64,000 bases of DNA from Luteimonas vadosa (GCF_039543545.1 NZ_BAABJY010000002.1:372001-436000), one strand, 5' to 3'; positions 1-7,157 are shown, numbered from the stretch's first letter. Numbers and translations: made by a program. The notes: generated by a model not told the origin, from the letters alone.

Positions 1-2
1 GC

Positions 3-437
3 ACGCAGTTCGCCGGCCTGGAATACTGGCCGGCCGATCCGTCCTGGCGGATCGACGCGCGCTACGAACCCCACCCGCCGGGCAAGACGCTGCAGATCGC
101 CAACATCATCGGCATCCTCGAGGACACCCCGAACCCGGGGGTCGTGGTGTTCGAGCGCGATGGCAAGACGCATCGGCTCGAGGCACTGGACGGTGGCGAG
201 GACAGCCTGTTCCTGATCCTGGCCGACCGCACCAGCGGCCACGACAGCTACGGCGCAGGCCGCTACGTCTATACCGACCTGCCGACCGCCGACAACAAGG
301 TCGTGATCGATTTCAACCGAGCCTACAACCCGCCCTGCGCGTTCACCCCCTTCGCCACCTGTCCGCTGCCGCCGCTGGAAAATCGACTGGACTTGGCGGT
401 GACCGCCGGCGAGAAGACCTACGCCAAGGCCCACTGA
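3..437 (+). CDS. DUF1684 domain-containing protein, C-terminal part (5' end outside window)
   Basis: The frame is open from base 3 to the TGA at 435-437, so only the last 144 codons are present. The visible part reads GLEYWPADPSWRIDARYEP, then an acidic beta-rich segment, YGAGRYVYTDLP, DFNRAYNPPCAFTPFATC and a short tail. The NPPCAF...CPLPP motif with paired cysteines is typical of DUF1684, a family of bacterial proteins of unknown biochemical role, often exported. The signal region would lie upstream of the window, so localisation cannot be judged. It ends 39 bases before the TraB/GumN gene on the same strand and may be co-transcribed with it. The family call is confident; the function is unknown. 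Confidence 0.8.
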   Translation, partial: TQFAGLEYWPADPSWRIDARYEPHPPGKTLQIANIIGILEDTPNPGVVVFERDGKTHRLEALDGGEDSLFLILADRTSGHDSYGAGRYVYTDLPTADNKVVIDFNRAYNPPCAFTPFATCPLPPLENRLDLAVTAGEKTYAKAH

Positions 438-476
438 TCCCCTCCGCCCCGACCGACCCGACAGGAAAGGACCCCG

Positions 477-1472
477 ATGCATCCCATGCTGCGCTCCGTG
501 ATCAAACCGCTGCTGTGTTCCACCCTTGCGTTCGCCCTCTACGGGTCCGCCGTCAATGCCGGCGACGCGGTCGCGACGGCCGGCGCGAAGGCAGCGCCCG
601 TGCCCTTGCTGTGGAAGGTGTCCGACTCGGACAACTCGGTCTACCTGCTGGGCTCGTTCCACCTGCTCATGCCCACCGATTACCCCTTGTCGCGCGACGT
701 CGACGCGGCATTCGCCGATGCCGAGAAGCTCGCGTTCGAACTGTCGCCCGAGGAAATGGGCTCGCCGCAGCTCGGGGCGCTGATGGCGCAGGCCGCGCTG
801 CGCACCGACGGCACCCAGCTCGACAGCGAACTGCCGCCCGCGACCAAGGCCCGCCTCGACGCCTGGCTTGAGGCCAATGCCGCCGAGCTGCAGAAGATGG
901 CGATGACGCCGCAGGTGATGCAGATGTTCGAGCCCTGGTTCGCGGGGTTGATCATCACCATCACCGAGATGACGAAGATGGGCCTCGATCCCAAGCTGGG
1001 CCTGGACGCCCACCTTGCCGCCAAGGCCGGCGAGGCCGGGAAACCGGCCGAGGGTTTCGAGACCGGTGCCGAGCAGATCGCCTTCCTCGACGGCATGAGC
1101 AAGCAGGAGCAACTGCAGTTCATCGACGAGGCGCTGACCGAGTCGGCCGAGGGCCGCGACGCCGTGCAGAAACTGCACGCCGCGTGGCGGGCCGGCGACG
1201 CGGACCGCCTGTGGAAGGAGATGGCCGTGGAGATGCGCAGCGCGTATCCCCAGCTTTACCGCCGCATCAACGTCGAGCGCAACGACGCCTGGGTGCCCAA
1301 GATCGAACAACGACTCGAGACCCCCGGCACCGACGACACCCTGGTCGTGGTCGGTGCACTGCACCTGCTCGGCGAAGATGGCGTGGTCGAGAAGCTGCGG
1401 GCCAAGGGGTATCAGGTGGAGCGGATTTGCTCTGCCTGCAAGCCTTCGAGTAAGGGAAGTAAAAAGCGCTAG
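477..1472 (+). CDS. TraB/GumN family protein (exported)
   Basis: 331 aa. The N-terminus has a basic stretch and a hydrophobic segment (about residues 8-28) that looks like a signal peptide. The mature part starts with LLWKVSDSDNSVYLLGSFHLL, and the C-terminus carries VVVGALHLLGEDGVVEKL. This GSFHLL...GALHLLG pair is the signature of the TraB/GumN fold, related to Tiki-type metalloproteases; the conserved His and Glu residues are present (ELSPEEM near residue 84). Substrate is unknown, and a periplasmic location is inferred. The stop codon TAG lies inside the sequence GCGCTAGGC at 1466-1474, which I read as the boundary of the relic integron cassettes that follow. The basic tail (SSKGSKKR) may therefore not be the ancestral C-terminus. 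Confidence 0.85.
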   Translation: MHPMLRSVIKPLLCSTLAFALYGSAVNAGDAVATAGAKAAPVPLLWKVSDSDNSVYLLGSFHLLMPTDYPLSRDVDAAFADAEKLAFELSPEEMGSPQLGALMAQAALRTDGTQLDSELPPATKARLDAWLEANAAELQKMAMTPQVMQMFEPWFAGLIITITEMTKMGLDPKLGLDAHLAAKAGEAGKPAEGFETGAEQIAFLDGMSKQEQLQFIDEALTESAEGRDAVQKLHAAWRAGDADRLWKEMAVEMRSAYPQLYRRINVERNDAWVPKIEQRLETPGTDDTLVVVGALHLLGEDGVVEKLRAKGYQVERICSACKPSSKGSKKR

Positions 1473-1474
1473 GC
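1466..1474 (+). other. cassette boundary: degenerate attC R' core (GCGCTAGGC)
   Basis: GCGCTAGGC matches GCGCTAGAC at 1953-1961 in 8 of 9 bases and resembles the integron R' consensus GTTRRRY with T to C at position 2. It lies exactly where base composition drops and six bases before the ATG of the small orphan gene. I infer it marks the left end of a two-cassette relic array. Alone it is too short to be conclusive. Confidence 0.5.
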
Positions 1475-1479
1475 ACCGC

Positions 1480-1851
1480 ATGAAGATCCTCGCCTCTTTG
1501 CTAGTCGTGGTAGCCGCCCTGGCTTTGGTAGCGTGGGAAGCGCTGTGGCGGCTCGAACACTTACCTGCCAAGCGCCCTGTCGCATCGCCAACCGGCGACT
1601 ACGTCGCTCAGCAACGCTCGTTGCCTGAAAGGTCGGATCTTCCTTATGGCCAAGGCATATTCGTCCGCCACCACGGATTGCCACTTTGGGCCACCTCAAA
1701 GCTTGTATTCGCGGGCTATTGCAAGCCAGGCATACGCTTGGCCTGGCCTAGTGCAAAGCAACTGACGGTGAGCTGCGTTGTCGCCGAGGGATCGGTCTTG
1801 CAGTTCCCACCACCCGCGGGCATTACCGTGGTACACGACGGTGGCGCCTGA
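1480..1851 (+). CDS. orphan hypothetical protein with N-terminal signal/anchor (relic integron cassette 1)
   Basis: 123 aa. An N-terminal hydrophobic stretch (residues 3-20, ILASLLVVVAALALVAW) suggests a signal peptide or membrane anchor. The rest is a small, possibly exported domain with two cysteines (GYCKPG and VSCVV). I recognise no family. Codon use differs from the surroundings: CTA, TTA, TTG and GTA codons are frequent and G+C is visibly lower, as in integron cassette genes. No clear Shine-Dalgarno precedes the ATG, which lies only six bases after the putative cassette boundary. The TGA stop sits inside the R'' box of the attC-like site, the usual arrangement for a cassette gene. The ORF looks intact; the function is unknown. 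Confidence 0.6.
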   Translation: MKILASLLVVVAALALVAWEALWRLEHLPAKRPVASPTGDYVAQQRSLPERSDLPYGQGIFVRHHGLPLWATSKLVFAGYCKPGIRLAWPSAKQLTVSCVVAEGSVLQFPPPAGITVVHDGGA

Positions 1852-1961
1852 CAATTCGTTCAAGCCGAACCTGCATCGGCGCGGCGCCTGAGCGCGGGCC
1901 TTCGGCGATATTGTGCTCAGTCGCCGCACCGCTGCGGGTCGGCTTGAATCGGGCGCTAGAC
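1846..1961 (+). other. attC-like recombination site 1 (long, VCR-like hairpin)
   Basis: The site reads R'' GCCTGAC (1846-1852), spacer AATTCG, L'' TTCAAGCCGA (1859-1868), a long imperfect stem, L' TCGGCTTGAA (1939-1948), a six-base spacer and R' GCTAGAC (1955-1961). L' is the exact reverse complement of L'' (10/10). Pairing continues inward (ACCTGCA with TGCGGGT 6/7, then about 12/15), giving one large hairpin of about 90 nt. The left half matches the attC of the aadA1 resistance cassette (TAACAATTCGTTCAAGCCGA) almost base for base. Length, about 116 nt, is in the range of chromosomal-integron repeats. Both core boxes are degenerate, so activity is doubtful. Confidence 0.72.
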
Positions 1962-1984
1962 CCCGTGGCTGAAGGAATTGCTGC

Positions 1985-2257
1985 GTGAAGAGTCTACTGG
2001 TTTTACTATTCCTTGCCGTCATCGCCTGGACCGGCTACAGCCACTACAAGACGTCCCGCGCGCAAGTCGCGCCAGCCGAGTCCTTGGCCTACTCAATAAC
2101 CGCAAACGCCCCCGCGCGGGAATCAGTACGCACGCCGGGCGCCAAAGGCGATGGTCGGACACATTGCTCCCAGATGCGGTCAGCAGCAGTGGTGCCACTA
2201 ATGGGCTCGGGGCCCAAGAATTCGTACAAGCCCAACCCACATCCCGGCGGCACCTAA
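1985..2257 (+). pseudogene. decayed Excalibur-domain protein gene (relic integron cassette 2)
   Basis: A GTG start at 1985 is preceded by GAAGGA with good spacing. The reading frame gives a signal/anchor (MKSLLVLLFLAVIAWTGYSH), a linker, then GDGRTHCSQMRS, which matches the first half of an Excalibur calcium-binding domain. After that the frame is wrong. The other frame immediately continues CAG CAG CAG TGG TGC CAC TAA (2181-2201), that is QQQWCH-stop, the expected end of such a domain (typically ...PCEQQWC). A frame-shifting internal deletion therefore removed the middle of the domain, including the DxDxDG calcium loop. The current ORF reads on through the attC-like site and ends in NSYKPNPHPGGT. 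An exported, cysteine-stabilised protein is the likely ancestor. Confidence 0.65.
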
Positions 2258-2272
2258 GTCCGGGCGTTCACT
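2212..2272 (+). other. attC-like recombination site 2 (short, about 61 bp)
   Basis: R''-like GCCCAAG (6/7 to RYYYAAC), spacer AATTCG, L'' TACAAGCC, a short central part, L' CACCTAAGT and R'-like GTTCACT. Its order and length match the 60-bp aadA1-type attC. The first 47 bases after the R'' box align with site 1 at 36 of 47 positions. Inverted pairing is weak, so this copy is eroded. It is downstream of the Excalibur pseudogene, as expected for a cassette. Bases just after it (TAAATTCGTTGCC, 2272-2284) resemble another partial attC start. Confidence 0.55.
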
Positions 2273-2303
2273 AAATTCGTTGCCAGGCGATGGCTGGCTC
2301 GAC

Positions 2304-2744
2304 TCACGCGGGGTTGCCAGCACCGTCGACGCAGATCATCTCGATGCAATCCACCGGGCATACCGGCACGCACAGCTCGCACCCGGTGCACAGCGGCTCG
2401 ATCACGGTGTGCATGTGCTTGGCGCCGCCGATGATGGCGTCGACGGGGCAGGCCTGGATGCACTTGGTGCAGCCGATGCAGTCGTCCTCGATCACCAGGG
2501 CGACGGTGGCGGGTTTGTGCTCGCCGCGGCTGCGGTCGTAGGGCAGGGCTGGGACGCCCAGCACGTGGGCCAGGGCCCGGGCGCCGGCATCGCCGCCGGG
2601 TGGGCAGCGATCCACGCCCGCCTGACCAAGCGCCATCGCCGCGGCGTAGGGCAGGCAGCCGTCGAAGCCGCATTGCCCGCATTGGGTTTGCGGGAGCAGG
2701 CGGTCGAGGCGTTCGGTGAGGTTCGGCATTGAAGTCCTGGTCAT
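2304..2744 (-). CDS. rnfB: RnfB-like ferredoxin, stand-alone electron transport protein
   Basis: 146 aa from the ATG at 2744, chosen because GGAGAAAGG lies directly upstream; a second ATG follows five codons later. It has the RnfB Fe-S domain (residues ~18-50: QTQCGQCGFDGC and a CPPGG turn) and then a bacterial ferredoxin pair, CIGCTKCIQACPVDAI and CTGCELCVPVCPVDCI. Each half has CxxCxxCxxxCP spacing, so it should hold two [4Fe-4S] clusters plus the N-terminal one. The N-terminal membrane helix of classic RnfB is missing and no rnfACDGE genes lie nearby. It is therefore probably a soluble electron carrier rather than a membrane-complex subunit. The stand-alone arrangement beside metG is, from memory, usual in xanthomonads. 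Confidence 0.87.
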   Translation of the reverse strand: MTRTSMPNLTERLDRLLPQTQCGQCGFDGCLPYAAAMALGQAGVDRCPPGGDAGARALAHVLGVPALPYDRSRGEHKPATVALVIEDDCIGCTKCIQACPVDAIIGGAKHMHTVIEPLCTGCELCVPVCPVDCIEMICVDGAGNPA

Positions 2745-3043
2745 CCTTTCTCCTTCCGGGAGAAGGTGGCCCGAGGGGCCGGATGCGGGTGCGGGTGCGG
2801 CAGAAACAAACCCATTGTGCCGGCACCACGCATGCGCCCCAACCTGGCATGCGTCCAGGTTCTTGCCAGTTCGCTGCGTCGCTGGCGTCCTGCCAACGTC
2901 CATGACGCGCCTGCTGGGGTCGAGGCCCTCACTTCAACCCCCGCTCCGCGCCCCGGCCCATGCCATCCCCATGGGCGATCAGCCGCGTGCGCGCCAGTGG
3001 CGCGCGACCTATGGGGCCTCGCCCCGCGCTCGGGAGATGGGCT
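2745..3043. repeat. intergenic region with a likely interspersed palindromic repeat (2744-2800)
   Basis: No gene is seen in these 299 bases between rnfB and metG. The part near rnfB (TTTCTCCTTCCGGGAGAAGG, then GTGGCCCGAGGGGCCGGATGCGGGTG) looks like a repeat I remember as widespread in Xanthomonadaceae genomes. It has a small hairpin (CTCC/GGAG arms) followed by a GGCCC..GGGCC palindrome and a GCGGGT tandem (2783-2799). The right arm as read on the minus strand supplies the Shine-Dalgarno of rnfB. The rest holds direct GCATGCG motifs (2829-2855) and nothing recognisable. No second copy occurs in this window, so the repeat status relies on memory. Confidence 0.45.
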
Positions 3044-5146
3044 TCAGCGGACCGGCATGCCGGGTTTGGCCGTGTCGTCGGCGGCGAGAAGTGCCAGCGG
3101 ACCGTCGTCGAAACCGGCCGAGAGGATCATGCCTTCGCTCACGCCGAACCGCATCTTGCGCGGAGCCAGGTTGGCGATGAACACGACGTTGCGGCCGACC
3201 AGCGCGGCGGGATCGTCGTAGCTGGCGCGGATGCCGGAGAAGATCTGCCGGGTGCCGAGTTCGCCGGCGTCGAGTTCGAAGCGCAGCAGCTTGTCGGAGG
3301 TCTCGACGCGCTCGCAGGCCACGACCTTGCCGATGCGCAGGTCGAGCTTGGCGAAATCGGCAATCGAAATGGTCTCGGCCGAGTCCTGCGCCGGAGCTTG
3401 CGCCGGGGATGCTGCGGGGGGCGCGGCCGTCGTGGGTGTCGCGTCCGAGTCGGCGACGGCAGGCTTCGCGCCTGCGGGGGCCGGGTTCGAGGGCTTTAGG
3501 TCTTCCTTGCTGGCTTCGGTCATGGCGGCGATCTGCTTGGGGTCGAGTCGGGTGAACAGGGGTTCGTACGGCTGGATGCGATGTCCGAGCAAGGGCTGGT
3601 CGAGGTCGCTCCACGCCTGCAACGGCGCGCCGAGGAAGCCTTCGACCTGGCGCGCCATCGCCGGCAACACCGGCGCCAGGGCGCCGGCCAGCACGCGGAA
3701 CAGGTTGAGTCCCTGCGTGCACACGGCCTGCAACTCCGCCTCGCTGCCGTCCTGCTTGGCCAGCACCCAGGGCTTGCGTTCGTCGATGTAGCGGTTGGCT
3801 TCGTCGGCCAGGCCCATCGCGATGCGCAACACGGTGGCCGGTTCGTTGCGCTCGTAGGCCTGGCGGATCGGTGCCAGCGCGTCGAGGAAGCGCAGGTAGG
3901 TCGCGTCGTCGGGCAAGGCGTCGGCGAGCTGGCCGTCGAAGCGCTTGCTCACGAAGCCGGCGCACCGGCTGGCGAGGTTGACAAACTTGCCGACCAGGTC
4001 GGCGTTCACCCGCGCCACGAAATCCGAGAGGTTGAGGTCGAGGTCGTCCACGCCGCCGGCCGAACGCGCGGCGAAGTAGTAGCGCAGCGCCTCGGGTGGC
4101 AGGCCCTGGTCGAGGTAGGTCCGCGCCAGCACGAAGGTGCCGCGCGATTTCGACATCTTGGCGCCGTCCACGGTCAGGTAGCCGTTGACGTGCAGCCGCG
4201 TCGGCGCGCGCATGCCGGCGCCGTGCAGCACGGCCGGCCAGAACAGGCCGTGGAAGTTGATGATGTCCTTGCCCAGGAAGTGGTGCAGCTCGGCGTCGCT
4301 GCCCGGGGCGAGGTAATCGTAGAAATTCAGGTCGAGGCGGTCGCACAGCGCCTGGAAGCTGCTGAGGTAGCCGATCGGGGCATCCAGCCAGACATACAGG
4401 AACTTGCCCGGATGGCCCGGGATCTCGAAGCCGAAGTAGGGGGCGTCGCGGGAAATGTCCCACGGCCGCAGGCCGCCTTCGCCGTCCAGCCATTCCTCCA
4501 GCTTCGCCTTGACCCCGGGGACGGCCACGTGGCCGGCCAGCCATTCGCGCAGGAAACCGGTGAACTGGCCCAGCTCGAAGAAGAAGTGCTCCGACTCGCG
4601 CAACTCCGGTGTCGCGCCGCTGACCACCGACACCGGCGACTTGAGCTCGGTCGGCGAATAGGTCGCGCCGCAGTGCTCGCAGTTGTCGCCGTACTGGTCC
4701 GGCGTGCCGCAGTTGGGGCAGATGCCCTTGACGTAGCGATCCGGCAGGAACATGCCCTTTTCGGGGTCGTACAGCTGCTCGACCGTGCGCCGCGAGATGT
4801 GCCCGTTGTTGTCCAGGCGCGCGTAGATCGCCTCCGTCAGCGCACGGTTGCCGGCGGAATGGGTCGAGTCGTAGTGGTCGAAGGCGACGCCGAAATCGGC
4901 GAAGTCGCGCTCGTGCCCGGCCTGGATGCCGGCGATGAACTGCTCCGGGCTGACGCCGGCCTTTTCCGCCGCCAGCATGATCGGCGTGCCGTGGGTGTCG
5001 TCGGCGCAGACGTAATGCACCGTGTCGCCGCCCATGCGGCGTGCCCGGACCCAGATGTCGGCCTGGATGTAACCCACCAGGTGGCCCAGGTGCAGCGGCC
5101 CGTTGGCGTAGGGCAGCGCATTGGTGACGAGGGCGTGGCGGGGCAT
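3044..5146 (-). CDS. metG: methionine--tRNA ligase
   Basis: 700 aa, class I aminoacyl-tRNA synthetase charging tRNA-Met and initiator tRNA in the cytoplasm. Visible in order: the HIGH-type motif PYANGPLHLGHLVG (residues 12-25), the zinc knuckle CPNCGTPDQYGDNCEHC (about 144-160), KMSKSRGTFV (about 332-341, the KMSKS loop), the alpha-helical anticodon domain, a Pro/Ala-rich linker (about 555-595) and a C-terminal EMAP/tRNA-binding domain (ISIADFAKLDLRIGKVV onward). This is the full long form found in E. coli, which dimerises through the C-terminal domain. The ATG at 5146 starts directly at MPRHALVTNALPYANG, the standard beginning. It is transcribed toward rnfB. Confidence 0.97.
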   Translation of the reverse strand: MPRHALVTNALPYANGPLHLGHLVGYIQADIWVRARRMGGDTVHYVCADDTHGTPIMLAAEKAGVSPEQFIAGIQAGHERDFADFGVAFDHYDSTHSAGNRALTEAIYARLDNNGHISRRTVEQLYDPEKGMFLPDRYVKGICPNCGTPDQYGDNCEHCGATYSPTELKSPVSVVSGATPELRESEHFFFELGQFTGFLREWLAGHVAVPGVKAKLEEWLDGEGGLRPWDISRDAPYFGFEIPGHPGKFLYVWLDAPIGYLSSFQALCDRLDLNFYDYLAPGSDAELHHFLGKDIINFHGLFWPAVLHGAGMRAPTRLHVNGYLTVDGAKMSKSRGTFVLARTYLDQGLPPEALRYYFAARSAGGVDDLDLNLSDFVARVNADLVGKFVNLASRCAGFVSKRFDGQLADALPDDATYLRFLDALAPIRQAYERNEPATVLRIAMGLADEANRYIDERKPWVLAKQDGSEAELQAVCTQGLNLFRVLAGALAPVLPAMARQVEGFLGAPLQAWSDLDQPLLGHRIQPYEPLFTRLDPKQIAAMTEASKEDLKPSNPAPAGAKPAVADSDATPTTAAPPAASPAQAPAQDSAETISIADFAKLDLRIGKVVACERVETSDKLLRFELDAGELGTRQIFSGIRASYDDPAALVGRNVVFIANLAPRKMRFGVSEGMILSAGFDDGPLALLAADDTAKPGMPVR

Positions 5147-5353
5147 GGCGGGACCGCGGACGAGGGCCCGAGATTATGGCATGGGGGTGGGGTTCGACCG
5201 GCCGCAGGCAGGGGCCGGCGACGGTAATCGAAGCGCGGCTGCTGGCAGGGGACGCATCGATTCGCTGGTATGCAAGGGGGCGCGCTGCAAAAGAACAGAT
5301 CCCGAATGTTTGGGTCGGGGCGGCTCGGGTCGCGGTGCGACGCGACCTTCGGG

Positions 5354-5782
5354 TTATTCGCGGACCCAGACCTGCTGGCGGCAGATGAAGGCGATGCACC
5401 CGGAAACGCCGAGCTTGGCGCCGCCGTCGAGCAACTCGGCCTTCGATTTGTAGGTTTTCCCGTCCTTGGGATCGAGGATGGTGCCGCCGCCCCAGCCGGC
5501 GCCGTCCTTCCTCAATCCCCACAGGATGGTCATGCCCTGCACGGGCCTGCCCCTGTTCGCGCCGCTGCACTTGTCGCACACCGGATTCGGTCCGCGTGAC
5601 GAGCGCAGGACCTCGACCACGCGGCCCTGCAGGATGCCCTTGGCGTCCTGGCTGACCTCGACGATCGATTTGACCTTCCCGGTCTCGTCGTCGATCGTCT
5701 TCCACCGGCCTACGGGCGAGCCTTGGGCGAAGGCGGCCATCGGCAGCAGGGCGAGCAGGCAGAGGATCGTTCGGATGCGCAT
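5354..5782 (-). CDS. DUF2147 domain-containing secreted protein
   Basis: 142 aa. MRIRTILCLLALLPMAAFAQG is a clear signal peptide with a cleavage site after AFA. The mature protein begins SPVGRWKTIDDETGKVKSIVEV and contains GRVVEVL, two cysteines in NPVCDKCSG, WGLRKDGAGWGGGTILDPKDGKTYKSKAELL and the C-terminal LGVSGCIAFICRQQVWVR. This is the DUF2147 pattern: a periplasmic or outer-membrane-associated small beta domain of unknown function. A long upstream extension of the frame has no start with better context. It lies between metG and mrp and runs divergently from mrp, leaving about 150 bp of shared promoter region. Confidence 0.88.
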   Translation of the reverse strand: MRIRTILCLLALLPMAAFAQGSPVGRWKTIDDETGKVKSIVEVSQDAKGILQGRVVEVLRSSRGPNPVCDKCSGANRGRPVQGMTILWGLRKDGAGWGGGTILDPKDGKTYKSKAELLDGGAKLGVSGCIAFICRQQVWVRE

Positions 5783-5922
5783 CGGCGGCAAGGCTTCGGA
5801 ATAGGCGGCGCGGCCTTTATACCGCATCGGCCGGCGGCCGTAGGGCGCTCGGCAGCGGACGACGCGATGCCGCGAAGCCGTCGAAAACCGCGTTGCGATC
5901 CGGATGCCCGGCGCCACTCGAC

Positions 5923-5928
5923 TAGAAT
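5923..5928 (+). promoter_or_regulatory. -10 box TAGAAT of mrp, seven bases from the ATG
   Basis: TAGAAT at 5923-5928 matches the -10 consensus in 5 of 6 positions. The ATG follows after only CACCGCC, so transcription would start at or next to the A of ATG, giving a leaderless mRNA. I see no convincing -35 box at normal spacing. Confidence 0.5.
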
Positions 5929-5935
5929 CACCGCC

Positions 5936-6823
5936 ATGCAGAACCCCTCGACACCCCCGCGCGTCCACGCCCACGCCGTGCAGCCCAAGCTCAGCCCGCT
6001 GCCGCGGGTCCGCAACATCCTGGCCATCGGATCGGGCAAGGGTGGGGTCGGCAAGTCGACCACCGCCGTGAACCTCGCGCTCGCGCTGGCCGCGGACGGT
6101 GCCCGCGTCGGCGTGCTCGATGCCGACGTCTACGGGCCGAGCATCCCGATGATGCTGGGGCTCCACGGGCGCCCGGACAGCCCCGACGGCAAGTCCATCG
6201 AGCCGATGCGTGCGCACGGCATCGAGGCGATGTCGATCGGCCTGCTGGTCGAACAGGAAACGCCGATGATCTGGCGCGGCCCGATGGCGACGTCGGCGCT
6301 CACCCAGTTGCTGGGCGAGACCCTCTGGGGCGGGGACGACGGACTCGACCATCCGCTCGACTACCTCGTCGTCGACCTGCCGCCCGGGACCGGCGACATC
6401 CAGCTGACCCTGGCGCAGAAGATCCCGGTGGCCGGCGCGATCATCGTCACCACGCCGCAGGACGTGGCGACCCTGGATGCGAGGAAGGCACTGCGCATGT
6501 TCGAGAAGGTCGAAGTCCCGGTGCTGGGCCTGGTCGAGAACATGGCGCAACACATCTGCACGCAGTGTGGCCACGTCGAGCACCTGTTCGGGCAAGGAGG
6601 CGGTGAGCGGATGGCGGCGCAGTACGGCGTCCCGCTGCTGGGTTCGCTGCCGCTGGAGATCGGGATCCGGGAGCAGGGCGACGCCGGCACGCCGATCGTC
6701 GTGGCCGCACCCGGTTCCGCGGCCGCAATGGCCTACCGCGACACGGCCCGTCGTCTGGTGGAAGTGCTGGCGAAACGCCCGCGGGCCGCCATGCCGATTG
6801 CTGCCTCGCTACTAAGCCAGTGA
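5936..6823 (+). CDS. mrp: Mrp/NBP35-family iron-sulfur cluster carrier ATPase (ApbC)
   Basis: 295 aa P-loop ATPase thought to load or carry Fe-S clusters in the cytosol. After a short N-terminus the deviant Walker A reads GSGKGGVGKSTTAVN (residues 28-42). VLDADVYGPSIPMMLG and YLVVDLPPGTGDIQLT follow, then the cluster-binding CTQCG (about 209-213) in place of the more usual CPxCG; both cysteines are kept. The N-terminal DUF59/MIP18-like domain of E. coli Mrp (369 aa) is absent, as in the short ApbC form. The start at 5936 is set by the nearby TAGAAT box and the lack of an SD. In related genomes, from memory, mrp is followed directly by dcd; here a protease gene intervenes. Confidence 0.93.
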   Translation: MQNPSTPPRVHAHAVQPKLSPLPRVRNILAIGSGKGGVGKSTTAVNLALALAADGARVGVLDADVYGPSIPMMLGLHGRPDSPDGKSIEPMRAHGIEAMSIGLLVEQETPMIWRGPMATSALTQLLGETLWGGDDGLDHPLDYLVVDLPPGTGDIQLTLAQKIPVAGAIIVTTPQDVATLDARKALRMFEKVEVPVLGLVENMAQHICTQCGHVEHLFGQGGGERMAAQYGVPLLGSLPLEIGIREQGDAGTPIVVAAPGSAAAMAYRDTARRLVEVLAKRPRAAMPIAASLLSQ

Positions 6824-7157
6824 GCGCCATCGCCTAGCGATTCGCGGCGACTGGCGCGCGTCGCCTCCAAGGCGTGCTGCGTTGCAACAACGACACTGGC
6901 GTGGAAGCGCTGAATCCGTGGCGGCCGTCACGGTTCAACGCCCATTCAGGATGTGATCCCGGTGCCTGCTGCTATGCAGCATGCGTTTCCGGCGAGCCGT
7001 CGTACTGTTCAGCGCGGCCTGCGGTACGTCTTCGCCGGTGGCCGGCATCCGAGCTGTCGTTTCTTCGCGTTTTCCTGCAACAGGCCTGCCCCGGTCGCAT
7101 GTCCGGTGCCGCCTGCCCGCCATCGGTCGCACTTCCACCTTGAAGAGGTCTCACCAC
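6824..7157. other. intergenic stretch upstream of the S8 peptidase
   Basis: 334 bases without a supported gene. It contains two small hairpins: CGTTGcaaCAACG (6888-6900) and TGCTGCtatGCAGCA (6967-6981). There is a long mixed 5' leader ending in the SD GAAGAGG at 7142-7148. I could not identify a promoter or a known RNA element. Short open frames here show no family features. Confidence 0.5.

Noticed and set aside
3581..5227. Long open frame on the plus strand antisense to metG
   Set aside because: Antisense of a clearly real gene; composition is typical of shadow frames.
3009..5705. Long open frame on the minus strand overlapping metG
   Set aside because: Out-of-frame shadow of metG; Arg/Pro-rich text with no domain, caused by high G+C.
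6888..6981. Small hairpins upstream of the S8 peptidase as a riboswitch
   Set aside because: Only 5-6 bp arms with no wider conserved layout; could occur by chance.
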